Source of the DNA: Oscillospiraceae bacterium | Lineage (GTDB): Bacteria > Bacillota > Clostridia > Oscillospirales > Oscillospiraceae | NCBI GenBank assembly: GCA_016297855.1 | Contig: JAEDFW010000007.1 | Span: forward strand, 1-33,929 | Length of the DNA: 33,929 nt | Direction: 5' to 3' | Shown: positions 6,708-15,688 of the stretch, piece after piece | Layout of the letters: each line of letters opens with the position of its first letter | Numbering within the stretch: position 1 is the stretch's first letter | Made by a program: the position numbers and the translations under genes | The notes under the pieces: model-generated | The model's database searches: none | What the model saw: only the letters and a program-made list of their open reading frames with translations | What the model was told of the DNA's origin: nothing

Positions 6708-9335
6708 ATGGCGCAAAAAAGCAGGCGCAGTGCGCCGAAATCCGGCGCGCGCGGCAAAAGTGCTGCTGCAAAAAAACAGCGAAAACCCATCCGCAGGGAG
6801 GTGGGCGCGTTCGTATGCCTGTTTTTGGCGGTTGTTACCGTGCTGGGGTGCTTTCAGATTGAAGCGGCGTTTCTGAATTTGATCGCATCGTTGTTTCAGG
6901 GACTGTTCGGCGCGGGCTTTTACATACTGCCATTCGCGTTTTTAATGAGCTTTTTGATTTTGCTGCTGCACGACGGCCGGCCTGTTGTGCTGCGTGTGGT
7001 TTGTACGTTTTTGATTGTCGTGACGATCGGAGCACTTGTGCAGCTGGTTGGCGGTCAGGACGGCGCGCAGTGGTCTGCTTCGATGCTGCCGGAGCTTTGG
7101 AGGGGCGGCATTGATGGCACGGCGGGCGGCGTCATCGCCGGGCTTCTGGCGCAGGTGCTGGAACTGATGATCAGCCGCGCAGGCGCAGTGATCGTGTTGC
7201 TGGTCGCGCTGGTGCTGCTCCTGCTCACGAGTCTCAATATGACTGTCATGGGGATCATCACCGCCATTAAAAACCGGCCCAAGGTTGAGTATGACCCGCC
7301 TAAACGCGAGCACCGCGACCCGGCAGAGGTCATTGTAAATCATGTGGCGGAAAAACACATCGAGCGCACCGAGCGCAGGCGATCAAAAGCAGCGGAATTT
7401 GATCTTCCGGTGGACGAGCCGCCGCTGCCGGTAAAAGAACCTGCTGCGAAGGAAAAGACAATCATTCGCCCCGATGAGTTCGTTGCGCAGAGCCGCAGCC
7501 AGAAGAAACAGCCGCAGCAGGAGCGGCCCGCGCCGGAACCTGTAAAGATGCAGGAGGCGGCGCAGGATGACGAGCGGCTGGATTATAAAGAGCAGTTTGA
7601 CAGCCTGATTGCGGAGGCGAATGGCGTAAAATCTGCGCCGCCGGCGAGCAAAATGCCGCCGCTGATTCTTGATGCGCAGCATGAAGCACCGATGGCTGCC
7701 CCGGCAAAACCGGCGCAGAAGCTGCCGGAAAATGAGCCTGTGCAGCAACCGGAACCTGCACGTATCAAAAAAGAGGATGTGCAGCAGGAAGCGGCCAAAA
7801 TCGCACAGCAGATCGAGGAAAAGCCGCCTGAGCCCGCGTATCAGTATCCTCCGGTCGCGCTTTTAAAAGCTGGAAGCGGCGCGAGCGTCGACGGCACGGA
7901 CGAGATGCGGCAGAACGCCGAGCGGCTGAGCGATACGCTGACCAGCTTCGGCATTGAGGCGCATATCATCAATGTCACGCGCGGCCCGTCTGTCACACGC
8001 TACGAACTGGAACTGAACCGCGGTGTCAAGCTGTCCAAGGTTACAAATCTGGCCGACGATATTGCGTTGTCGCTTGGCGCTTCGGGCGTACGTATTGCAG
8101 CCATTCCGGACAAAATCTCCGTCGTTGGCATCGAGGTGCCGAACCGGCTGGTGTCCACAGTGTTTGCCCGTGAAGTCATTGATTCGCCGGAGTTTTCAAA
8201 AAGCAAATCAAAGATTTCCTTTGCCGTGGGCAAGGATATCGGCGGCAATCGCATCATCGGCGATATTGCAAAGCTGCCGCATATGCTCATCGCCGGTACG
8301 ACCGGTTCCGGTAAGTCGGTGTGCATGAACAGCCTCATTATTTCGCTTCTGTACAAGGCCAGTCCGGATGAGGTCAAGCTCATTATGGTTGATCCGAAAA
8401 TGGTCGAGCTTGGCGTATACAACGGCATACCGCATTTGCTTATTCCTGTTGTGACCGACCCGAAAAAGGCGGCGGGCGCGCTGCAGTGGGCCGTGACGGA
8501 AATGATGCGCCGTTACCGGCTGATGGCCGATGCCGGCGTGCGCGATCTGGATTCATTCAACAAGATGGCCGTTTCAAGCGACGAGTTTGAAAAACTGCCG
8601 CAGGTGGTGGTCGTGATTGACGAACTGGCGGACCTCATGCTGGTGGCTGCCAAGGAAGTTGAAGAGTCCATCTGCCGCATCGCGCAGATGGGTCGTGCGG
8701 CAGGAATCCATCTGGTCATCGCCACGCAGCGGCCTTCGGCCGATGTCATTACGGGTCTTATGAAAGCGAATATCCCGTCGCGCATTGCGTTCGCTGTCGC
8801 GTCAGCGATGGAATCACGCATCATTCTCGATACGGCTGGTGCGGAAAAGTTGGTAGGCAAGGGCGATATGCTCTATTCGCCGCTCGGACAGGGCAAGCCC
8901 AAACGCGTACAGGGATGCTTTATCACCGACGACGAGGTGCAGCAGGTCGTAAATTTCGTCAAGAAGAGCAACACCGCGGAATACTCCGCCGAGGTCATGG
9001 CTGAGATTGACAAGAAGGCCAGTGAGAGCGGCAAGCAGGCGCCTGCCGCCGCCGAGCAGGAAGTAGCTGCCTCTGATGGCGACGAGATGATGCCCGCTGC
9101 GGTTGAGGTTATTCTGGAGACCGGCCAGGCGTCCGTCTCCATGCTGCAAAGACGGCTGAAGCTGGGCTATGCACGCGCGGCGCGTATCATGGATGAAATG
9201 GAGGAGAAGGGAATCGTCGGACCGTTTGAGGGATCGAAGCCGCGGCAGCTGCTGATTACGCGAGAGCGGTGGGAACGCATGAAAGACGGCAGCGCCGAGG
9301 AATTCAATCAGGCAATTGAAGAAGAGACCCCGTAA
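6708..9335 (+). CDS. ftsK: DNA translocase FtsK/SpoIIIE
   Basis: This 875-residue ATP-driven septal DNA pump moves chromosomes through the closing septum. The N-terminus is basic and then has four or five membrane segments (about residues 33-180). A long Pro/Gln/Glu-rich linker (about 190-390) follows, then the alpha/beta motor with Walker A GTTGSGKS (K536) and Walker B VVVIDELADL (D638), and a winged-helix gamma domain (about 798-860, ILETGQASVSMLQRRL) that reads polarity sequences. The ATG at 6708 has GAGGTG upstream; an earlier in-frame ATG (6687) overlaps uppP and lacks a good site. The nearby tepA-like gene suggests a spoIIIE-type role, though FtsK and SpoIIIE cannot be told apart by reading. 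Confidence 0.95.
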   Translation: MAQKSRRSAPKSGARGKSAAAKKQRKPIRREVGAFVCLFLAVVTVLGCFQIEAAFLNLIASLFQGLFGAGFYILPFAFLMSFLILLLHDGRPVVLRVVCTFLIVVTIGALVQLVGGQDGAQWSASMLPELWRGGIDGTAGGVIAGLLAQVLELMISRAGAVIVLLVALVLLLLTSLNMTVMGIITAIKNRPKVEYDPPKREHRDPAEVIVNHVAEKHIERTERRRSKAAEFDLPVDEPPLPVKEPAAKEKTIIRPDEFVAQSRSQKKQPQQERPAPEPVKMQEAAQDDERLDYKEQFDSLIAEANGVKSAPPASKMPPLILDAQHEAPMAAPAKPAQKLPENEPVQQPEPARIKKEDVQQEAAKIAQQIEEKPPEPAYQYPPVALLKAGSGASVDGTDEMRQNAERLSDTLTSFGIEAHIINVTRGPSVTRYELELNRGVKLSKVTNLADDIALSLGASGVRIAAIPDKISVVGIEVPNRLVSTVFAREVIDSPEFSKSKSKISFAVGKDIGGNRIIGDIAKLPHMLIAGTTGSGKSVCMNSLIISLLYKASPDEVKLIMVDPKMVELGVYNGIPHLLIPVVTDPKKAAGALQWAVTEMMRRYRLMADAGVRDLDSFNKMAVSSDEFEKLPQVVVVIDELADLMLVAAKEVEESICRIAQMGRAAGIHLVIATQRPSADVITGLMKANIPSRIAFAVASAMESRIILDTAGAEKLVGKGDMLYSPLGQGKPKRVQGCFITDDEVQQVVNFVKKSNTAEYSAEVMAEIDKKASESGKQAPAAAEQEVAASDGDEMMPAAVEVILETGQASVSMLQRRLKLGYARAARIMDEMEEKGIVGPFEGSKPRQLLITRERWERMKDGSAEEFNQAIEEETP

Positions 9336-9346
9336 GCAGTATCCAT

Positions 9347-9396
9347 CCGGCATACGCCGGTGGAAATATACATTGCGTTGCATCCGGCATGGCCGG
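9347..9396 (+). repeat. Two small CCGGC/GCCGG hairpins before the ECF gene
   Basis: CCGGC-N4-GCCGG (9347-9360) and CCGGC-N3-GCCGG (9384-9396) sit in the 84-base gap between ftsK and the transporter gene. Both are preceded by CAT, so they look like a diverged tandem copy. They could be a processing or weak termination signal; no known riboswitch fits. Confidence 0.4.
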
Positions 9397-9419
9397 AGCG
9401 ACAGCAGGAGGTAATTGTT

Positions 9420-10022
9420 ATGTCCCAAAGAAACGAAACCCACGAAAAGACGAGGAAACTCGTCGGCATGGCGCTGCTCATCGCGATCATTGCCGTGCTG
9501 CAGCTGTTTGCCGGCAGCATCAAGATCGGCGTCACGTCGTTCTCGCTCGTGCTGGTGCCCATCGTCGTCGGAGCGATTTTGTATGGCCCGACAGCCGGCG
9601 GCATCCTCGGCGGTGTGTTTGGGCTGATCGTGCTGATCGTCGGCATCTCCGGCACTGACCAGTTCACGTTCTTCCTCTGGACGTCGAGTCCATTTTGGAC
9701 GGTTGTGACTTGCATGGGCAAGGGGATCGGCTGCGGTGTAGCTGCAGGATGGGTGTACCGTGCGATGCATGGGAAAAACCAGACGCTGGCCTGCACGCTT
9801 TCGGCCATGTCCGCGCCTGTTGTGAATACCGGCATCTTCGCACTCATCATGTCCACGGTGCTGCGCGCTGAGCTGGAGCAGGTTCTCGGTGTTTCCGGCG
9901 GAGAGGTCATCAGCGTGTTGTTTTTGACCGTCATCGGCGTCAACTTCCTTGTGGAGTTTGCGCTCAACGCTATCCTCAGCGCGGCCATTGCCCGTATTGT
10001 GCAGGTGGCTTCCAAAAAATAA
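9420..10022 (+). CDS. ECF transporter S component (substrate unknown)
   Basis: The 200-residue product is almost entirely hydrophobic, with five or six membrane segments. A basic N-terminal stretch ends in TRKLVGMALLIAII, the hallmark start of the PF12822-like S components of energy-coupling factor vitamin and cofactor transporters. The S component binds the substrate and works with a shared EcfT and two EcfA ATPases, which are not in this window, so this is a group II (shared-module) type. The substrate cannot be read from the sequence; pantothenate, riboflavin or another cofactor are possible. The ATG at 9420 has AGGAGG 9-14 bases upstream. A terminator follows the stop. Confidence 0.85.
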   Translation: MSQRNETHEKTRKLVGMALLIAIIAVLQLFAGSIKIGVTSFSLVLVPIVVGAILYGPTAGGILGGVFGLIVLIVGISGTDQFTFFLWTSSPFWTVVTCMGKGIGCGVAAGWVYRAMHGKNQTLACTLSAMSAPVVNTGIFALIMSTVLRAELEQVLGVSGGEVISVLFLTVIGVNFLVEFALNAILSAAIARIVQVASKK

Positions 10023-10032
10023 GATGGATACA

Positions 10033-10065
10033 GAAAAGCGCCGGATGGAATCCCGGCGCTTTTTA
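10033..10065 (+). terminator. Rho-independent terminator after the ECF gene
   Basis: AAAGCGCCGG pairs with CCGGCGCTTT around a 7-8 base loop, followed by a T-run. It ends the tepA-uppP-ftsK-ECF run. Confidence 0.88.
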
Positions 10066-10210
10066 TATGCCGGAAAGGCACTGCTTTTGCCGCTCACAGT
10101 AGTTGGTGAAAAGTGGTTGGTTTGCCTTTGATTTTCTGCACATTGCGTTCGAATGCGCTTTGCACCAACAAAAAACAACGAAATCGGGCATGGAAAAACG
10201 GGATTTTACG
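10066..10210. other. Intergenic stretch without a gene
   Basis: No coding sequence is seen here. GTTGGTG (10102-10108) and CACCAAC (10163-10169) could pair over a 54-base gap, with a TTCGAA-centred near-palindrome between them. The function is unknown; it may be a regulator-binding region for the downstream operon. Confidence 0.3.
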
Positions 10211-10239
10211 TTGACATCATGACGGCAATGCGGTACAAT
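10211..10239 (+). promoter_or_regulatory. Strong sigma-A promoter of the dehydrogenase-E2-E1 operon
   Basis: A perfect TTGACA (10211-10216) is followed after 17 bases by TACAAT (10234-10239). The leader of about 85 bases holds ATACAA/TTGTAT (10253-10258 and 10276-10281) and a near-palindrome GTCTGCC-N3-GGCGGAC (10290-10306), either of which could be an operator. Confidence 0.8.
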
Positions 10240-10331
10240 ACAGGTGAAATCCATACAATACAACATAATCCCATTTTGTATCCATTACAGTCTGCCAGCG
10301 GCGGACAAGTCTTGAAAGGAAGATGTAGTAC

Positions 10332-11585
10332 ATGAAGACAAAAGCTGTTCGAATCCACGGTAAGATGGATCTGCGCCTCGAGGAGATCGAGCTGCCGCAG
10401 GTCGGCCCTGACGACGTTCAGGTCAAGGTCATTTCTGATTCCATCTGCATGAGCTCGTATAAGGCGGCCGTTGAGGGTGCCGAGCATAAGCGCGTGCCCA
10501 ATGATGTTGCTGAACATCCGACCATTGTCGGCCATGAATTCTGCGGCGTGATCACCGAGGTCGGTGAAAACTGGAAGCATAAGTACAAGCCCGGTCAGGG
10601 TTTTGCAATCCAGCCCGCACATTTCTATAAGGGTTCTCAGATGGCGCCCGGTTATTCCTATCAGTATTGCGGCGGTGATACGCAGTATGCCAATATCCCC
10701 ATTGAAACGCTTTTGACCGACAACCTGCTGAACTATGATTCCGATACATATTTCTATGGCTCGCTGTCCGAACCCATGAGCTGCATTATCGGTACTTTCC
10801 ACGCGATGTACCACACCCGTCTGGGCAGCTATGTCCATGATATGGGCATCGTTGAGGGCGGTAAGATGGCGCTGCTGGCGTCCGTCGGCCCGATGGGCCT
10901 TGGCGCAATCGACTATGCGCTGCACTGTGACCGCCGTCCCAGTTTGCTTGTCGTCACCGATATCGACGACGAGCGTCTGGCACGCGCCGAGAGCATCTAC
11001 ACGATCGAGCATGCCAAGAGCCTTGGCATTGAACTGCACTATGTCAACACGGCCAAGCCCGGCTGCGACACTGCGTATCTGCGCGAGCTGACCGGCGGTA
11101 CCGGCTATGACGACGTTATCTGCTTCGCACCGGTTCGCCCTGTTGTTGAACAGGCGGGCGATATTTTGGGCTTTGACGGATGCCTGAACTTCTTTGCCGG
11201 CCCGACCAACAACCAGTTCAAGGCAGAGTTCAACTTCTACAACGTCCACTACCTCTATACGCATCTGGTCGGTACTTCCGGCGGCAACACGGATGACATG
11301 AAGGAAGCCATCGCCATGATGACCAGCGGCAAGATCAATCCCGCTGCCATGGTTACACACATCGGCGGTCTGAATGCAGTTGTTGACACCACGCTGAATC
11401 TGCCGAACATCCGCGGCGGCAAGAAACTGATTTACACGCAGATCGAGCTGCCTCTGACGGCCATCGCTGATTTTGCAAAGCTGGGCGAAACGGATCCGCT
11501 GTTTGCAAAACTTGCTGAGATCACCGAGCGTCACAACGGCCTGTGGAGCGCGGAAGCTGAAAAATATCTGCTTGCAAATAAATAA
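10332..11585 (+). CDS. Zinc-binding dehydrogenase, L-sorbose-1-phosphate reductase (SorE)-like
   Basis: The 417-residue protein is a medium-chain alcohol dehydrogenase. The N-terminal GroES-like half has likely catalytic zinc ligands C39 in DSICMSSY, the GHEFCG histidine/glutamate pair and a later glutamate in SLSEPMSC. The nucleotide fold carries ASVGPMGLGAIDYA. The four-cysteine structural zinc lobe of classical alcohol dehydrogenases is not visible. From memory, the MSSYKAA...HKRVPNDVAE-type stretch resembles SorE, which reduces sorbose-1-phosphate, but the substrate here is unproven. It is first of an operon with an E2 and an E1 gene (24-base gap to E2), which suggests it makes or consumes an oxo compound handled by that complex. 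The start has GAAAGGA about 11 bases upstream. Confidence 0.8.
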   Translation: MKTKAVRIHGKMDLRLEEIELPQVGPDDVQVKVISDSICMSSYKAAVEGAEHKRVPNDVAEHPTIVGHEFCGVITEVGENWKHKYKPGQGFAIQPAHFYKGSQMAPGYSYQYCGGDTQYANIPIETLLTDNLLNYDSDTYFYGSLSEPMSCIIGTFHAMYHTRLGSYVHDMGIVEGGKMALLASVGPMGLGAIDYALHCDRRPSLLVVTDIDDERLARAESIYTIEHAKSLGIELHYVNTAKPGCDTAYLRELTGGTGYDDVICFAPVRPVVEQAGDILGFDGCLNFFAGPTNNQFKAEFNFYNVHYLYTHLVGTSGGNTDDMKEAIAMMTSGKINPAAMVTHIGGLNAVVDTTLNLPNIRGGKKLIYTQIELPLTAIADFAKLGETDPLFAKLAEITERHNGLWSAEAEKYLLANK

Positions 11586-11609
11586 ATTCTAAATAGGAGT
11601 GAAAAAAAC

Positions 11610-13184
11610 ATGGCAGAAGGCGTATTGATGCCCAAGGCTGGCATTACAGTCGAATCTTGCATCATCGGCGAGTGGAAGAAGAAGGTTGGCGACAGCGTTG
11701 CCGTCGGCGATATCCTCTTTACCTACGAGACCGATAAAGCCGAATTTGAGTGCGAGTCCACTGCGGCGGGCACTCTGCTCGACATTTTCTATCAGGAAGG
11801 CGACGAGGTCCCGTGCCTTGTCAATGTCTGCGCGGTTGGCAATCCCGGTGAGGATACCAGCGCGCTGAAGAATGCACCTGCCGCAAGCGATGCTCCGGCT
11901 GCCGCTGCACCCACTGCCGAGGCTGCTGCTCCTGCTGCTGCAGCCAGACCTGCCGGCCCGTGTGCAGAGGCTGTCATCATGCCGAAGGCTGGTATCACGG
12001 TCGAGTCGTGCATCATTGGTGAGTGGAAGAAGCAGATTGGTGATTCTGTCGCTGTCGGCGATATCCTCTTTACCTATGAGACAGATAAGGCTGAGTTTGA
12101 GTGCGAGTCCACTGCTGCCGGCACGCTGCTGGCAAAGTTCTTTGAAGACGGCGACGAGGTTCCGTGCCTTGAGAACGTCTGCGCCATCGGCAATGCCGGC
12201 GACGCGTATGAATTCCTGAAGCCCGGCGCAGAGGTTCCCGCGCCTGTGGCCGAAGCAGCCGCTGCACCTGCTGCCGCAGCCGAGACCGCTGCGCCCGCCG
12301 CTGCTAAGGCCGAGCTTACCGCGATTTCTCCGCGTGCGATGGCCAAGGCCGTCAGCGCCGGTGTCAATCCTGCAATGGCCACCGGTACCGGCCCGAACGG
12401 CCGTATCATCGAGCGTGATATCGATAAGCTGATCGCCGAAGGCGGCGCGGTTTATACCACCGCTGCTGCTCCCGCTGCCGTGCCCGAGACCGAGTTTGAG
12501 GACGTCAAGTTTAACGCTGTGCGCAAGGCAACGGCCAAGTCCATGACCAAGAGCCTGTCCACCATGGCGCAGCTCACGCAGCAGTTCTCCTTCGATGCTA
12601 CACAGATTCAGGCCTATCGTGCCATGCTCAAGCCGATGGATGCGCCTATGGGCAAGATCAGCCTGAACGACATGGTTATGTTCGCCGTGGCTAAGACCGT
12701 CCTGTCCTGCCCGGATCTGAACGCCAACATGCTCGAGGATAATGTCGTGCGTCACTTCAACCATGTGAACCTCGGCTTTGCCTGTGATACCCCGCGCGGC
12801 CTGATTGTTCCCACTATCTTCCATGCCGATGAGATGAGCCTGCTTGAATTGTCCATGGCGGCCAAAGAGCTTGCCGCTGCGGCGCGTGACGGCAGCCTCA
12901 GCCCCGACAAGATGCAGGGCGCGACCTTCACTGTCTCCAATATCGGCTCGTTTGGCTGCGAGGCATTCACGCCCGTTGTCAACCCGCCCCAGACCGGCAT
13001 TCTCGGTATCTGCAATATTCAGACCAAGATCAAGTCGGCCAAAAATGGCGTGATCGAGACCTACCCGGCAATGGGCCTGTCTCTGACGTTTGACCACAGA
13101 GTCATCGACGGCGCTCCTGCGGCCCGTTTCATGAGCGATCTGTGCAAGAACCTCGAGAACTTTATGACCCTCATGGCCAAATAA
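11610..13184 (+). CDS. Dihydrolipoamide acyltransferase (E2) with two lipoyl domains
   Basis: The 524-residue protein is the E2 core of a 2-oxoacid or acetoin dehydrogenase type complex. Lipoyl domain 1 (about residues 3-80) has its lipoyl lysine K43 in TYETDKAEFECES. Lipoyl domain 2 (about 120-195) has K160 in the same motif. Ala/Pro-rich linkers separate them. The peripheral subunit-binding domain (about 235-275, ISPRAMAKAVSAGV) would hold E1 or E3. The catalytic domain (about 290-524) ends with DHRVIDG (H496, D500). The complex moves an acyl group from E1 to CoA. It has AGGAG upstream and sits 18 bases before the E1 gene. No E3 or lipoate ligase gene is in the window, so these must come from elsewhere. 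Confidence 0.9.
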   Translation: MAEGVLMPKAGITVESCIIGEWKKKVGDSVAVGDILFTYETDKAEFECESTAAGTLLDIFYQEGDEVPCLVNVCAVGNPGEDTSALKNAPAASDAPAAAAPTAEAAAPAAAARPAGPCAEAVIMPKAGITVESCIIGEWKKQIGDSVAVGDILFTYETDKAEFECESTAAGTLLAKFFEDGDEVPCLENVCAIGNAGDAYEFLKPGAEVPAPVAEAAAAPAAAAETAAPAAAKAELTAISPRAMAKAVSAGVNPAMATGTGPNGRIIERDIDKLIAEGGAVYTTAAAPAAVPETEFEDVKFNAVRKATAKSMTKSLSTMAQLTQQFSFDATQIQAYRAMLKPMDAPMGKISLNDMVMFAVAKTVLSCPDLNANMLEDNVVRHFNHVNLGFACDTPRGLIVPTIFHADEMSLLELSMAAKELAAAARDGSLSPDKMQGATFTVSNIGSFGCEAFTPVVNPPQTGILGICNIQTKIKSAKNGVIETYPAMGLSLTFDHRVIDGAPAARFMSDLCKNLENFMTLMAK

Positions 13185-13202
13185 GAGAAAGGAAGGACAA
13201 TT

Positions 13203-15686
13203 ATGCCGAAATCTTTGTATATTGATCCGGTCGCTGTCCGTCAGCCCGGTTATATCCATTTTGAAGATATTCCTGTTTGCCAGTACAACAAGACCATCAA
13301 GCAGGAACTCGAAGAGGGAAACTACACCAAGGAAGATCTCATCCGCATCTACCGTGACATGGCCATCTGCCGTGAGTTCGAGCATATGCTCACGCTCATC
13401 AAGACACAGGCCAACTACAACGGCGTTGAGACCACTTATCCCGGCCCCGCGCACCTGTCGTACGGTCAGGAAGCTTCCTGCGTCGGCGAGGCGTATCTGC
13501 TGGATCGCAACGACATCACCTTCGGTTCGCACAGAAGCCATTCCGAGATCCTGTCCAAGGGTCTGAGCTGCATCCAGAAGCTGTCCGATGAAGAACTCAT
13601 GAATGTCATGGAAAACTTCCTCGGCGGCAAGACACTGGCAGCTGTCAGAAAATTTGCTGATACCCCTGACGTCAAGGAACTGGCGATCCGCTTCCTGCTC
13701 TACGGTACGGTTGCTGAGATCTTTGCCCGTGAGAACGGCTTCCATCATGGTATGGGCGGTTCGATGCATGCATTCTTCCTGCCGTTTGGTATCTATCCCA
13801 ACAACGCCATCGTCGGCGGATCGGCCCCGATCGCGGCTGGTGCAGCGCTGTATCAGAAGAACAACGACAAGAAGGGCGTTGTTGTCTGCAACATCGGTGA
13901 TGCTTCCCTCGGCTGCGGCCCTGTCTATGAAGCGCTCAACTTCTCAGCGATGGATCAGTTCAAGACCCTGTGGGAAGAGGGCCGTAAGGGCGGTCTGCCG
14001 ATCATCTTCAACGTGTTTGATAACTTCTACGGCATGGGCGGCCAGACGATGGGCGAGACCATGGCCTACGGTATGCCCGCAAGACTGGGCGCCGGCATCA
14101 CTCCGAGCCAGATGCACGCCGAGCGTGTTGATGGTTGGAATCCGCTGGCTGTTATTGATGCATACAAGCGCAAGATGGAGCTGATCAAGAACAACGAAGG
14201 TCCGGTTCTGCTGGATGTCGTGACCTACCGTCTGGTTGGTCATTCTACCTCTGACCAGAACGCCTACCGCAGTAAGGAAGAGATCGAAGATTGGCGCAGC
14301 CACGACCCGATCGTGAAGTTCCGCGAAGCGCTGGTCGAAGCCGGCGTCGAGTCCGATGAGTTCTTTGCCAAGCTCCTGCAGGATACTGCCGATCGTATGA
14401 CCATGATCTGCCGCGCGGCAGACGACAAGGAGATCTCTCCGTATGTCGACTTTGATAAAAATCCGGACTATCTGGCGAACCTCATGTTCTCCAACCAGAC
14501 TGTCCGCTCGATGGGCGATCCCGATCAGAAGCTGAATGTTACCGGCCCGAAGGAAAGCTGCAAGCGTTATGCCGATCTTGAAAAGAAGGAGCGCTTTGCG
14601 TTTGACAAGGACGGCAAGAAGTTCTCCGACATGAAGCTCTACAACATCCGTGATGCCATCTTTGAGCCGATGATCAACAAGTATTATGAAGATCCGACGC
14701 TCGTCGCTTACGGCGAAGATGTGCGTGACTGGGGCGGCGCCTACGCTGTCTACCGCGGATTGATGGACGTCATTCCGCATTCCAGACTCTTCAACTCACC
14801 GATCTCTGAGGCTGCGATTGTCGGCACCGCTGTCGGCTATTGCATGTGCGGCGGCCGCGCTGTGGTCGAGCTGATGTACTGTGACTTCCTCGGCCGTGCC
14901 GGTGACGAAGTGTTCAACCAAATGTCCAAGTGGCAGGCCATGTCCGCCGGTATCCTCAAGATGCCGATGATCTTGCGTATGTCCGTCGGCGCAAAGTACG
15001 GAGCACAGCATTCGCAGGACTGGGTTGCAATTGTCTCCCATATCCCCGGTCTGAAAGTATTCTTCCCCGCTACGCCGTATGAAGCCAAGGGAATTATGCA
15101 GGCCGCGCTGAACGGCACTGATCCCTGCATCATCTTCGAGTCGCAGAGAATCTACGGCAAGGGCGAAGAGTTCCACGAAGGCGGCGTGCCTGCAGAAGAG
15201 TATGAGTGGGTTCCCGGTGCGGTCAACAAGGTCCGCGATGGCAAGGATGTCACCATTCTTACCATCGGTGCGACGCTCTACCGTGCGGTCGACGCAGCCA
15301 AGGAGCTGAGCGAGAAGTACGGCCTCGAGGCGGATGTCATCAACATGCCGTCGCTGGTGCCGCTGGATTACACTGACATCATTGCCTCCGTGAAGAAGAC
15401 CGGCCGTGTGGTTCTGGCCTCTGATGCGTGTGCGCGCGGCACATTCCTCAACGAGATCGCGCAGAACATCTCCACGATGTGCTTTGACTATCTCGATGCA
15501 CCTCCCGTTGTTGTCGGCGCGCGTAACTGGATCACGCCGCCGCATGAATTCGACAAGTACTTCTTCCCGTATTCCGAGTGGATCATTGACGCGATCAATG
15601 CCCGCCTCATTCCGCTGCCCGGCTACGTCTCCACAACGACGCCCGACGACGCTGAGGTCATCCGCCGTAACAAGCTGGGTGTGTAA
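13203..15686 (+). CDS. Fused E1 alpha-beta, thiamine-diphosphate-dependent dehydrogenase
   Basis: This 827-residue single chain joins the alpha and beta subunits of an E1 (2-oxoacid or acetoin dehydrogenase family). The alpha half (about 40-410) has FHHGMGGSMH and the thiamine-diphosphate motif starting at GDASLG (G232-D233) and ending at N270. A linker of about 60 residues (roughly 415-475) follows, then the beta half with YGEDV, AQHSQDW and PSLVPLD. In most bacteria these are two genes. E1 decarboxylates or cleaves the substrate and passes an acyl group to the lipoyl arm of the E2 encoded just upstream. The substrate is not shown by the sequence; acetoin, another diketone or a 2-oxo acid are candidates. 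The ATG has GGAAGGA 6-12 bases upstream. Confidence 0.9.
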   Translation: MPKSLYIDPVAVRQPGYIHFEDIPVCQYNKTIKQELEEGNYTKEDLIRIYRDMAICREFEHMLTLIKTQANYNGVETTYPGPAHLSYGQEASCVGEAYLLDRNDITFGSHRSHSEILSKGLSCIQKLSDEELMNVMENFLGGKTLAAVRKFADTPDVKELAIRFLLYGTVAEIFARENGFHHGMGGSMHAFFLPFGIYPNNAIVGGSAPIAAGAALYQKNNDKKGVVVCNIGDASLGCGPVYEALNFSAMDQFKTLWEEGRKGGLPIIFNVFDNFYGMGGQTMGETMAYGMPARLGAGITPSQMHAERVDGWNPLAVIDAYKRKMELIKNNEGPVLLDVVTYRLVGHSTSDQNAYRSKEEIEDWRSHDPIVKFREALVEAGVESDEFFAKLLQDTADRMTMICRAADDKEISPYVDFDKNPDYLANLMFSNQTVRSMGDPDQKLNVTGPKESCKRYADLEKKERFAFDKDGKKFSDMKLYNIRDAIFEPMINKYYEDPTLVAYGEDVRDWGGAYAVYRGLMDVIPHSRLFNSPISEAAIVGTAVGYCMCGGRAVVELMYCDFLGRAGDEVFNQMSKWQAMSAGILKMPMILRMSVGAKYGAQHSQDWVAIVSHIPGLKVFFPATPYEAKGIMQAALNGTDPCIIFESQRIYGKGEEFHEGGVPAEEYEWVPGAVNKVRDGKDVTILTIGATLYRAVDAAKELSEKYGLEADVINMPSLVPLDYTDIIASVKKTGRVVLASDACARGTFLNEIAQNISTMCFDYLDAPPVVVGARNWITPPHEFDKYFFPYSEWIIDAINARLIPLPGYVSTTTPDDAEVIRRNKLGV

Positions 15687-15688
15687 GC

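Noticed and set aside
10155..10169. CcpA cre site upstream of the dehydrogenase operon
   Set aside because: AATGCGCTTTGCA is similar to the cre consensus but needs an inserted base to align, and it lies more than 40 bases upstream of the -35.
11610..12210. Lipoyl-domain duplication as an assembly or sequencing artefact
   Set aside because: The two copies differ at many silent positions and in the linker, so they are two real domains.
11589..13769. Very long open frames on the minus strand (11589-13769, 726 codons; also 8814-10178, 10206-11534, 13944-14780, 14796-15869 and 18579-20198)
   Set aside because: Each lies antisense to a gene with clear family motifs, has no ribosome site or recognisable domain, and reads as low-complexity His/Arg/Gly/Asp-rich protein. 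They are by-products of G+C-rich third positions in strongly biased genes.
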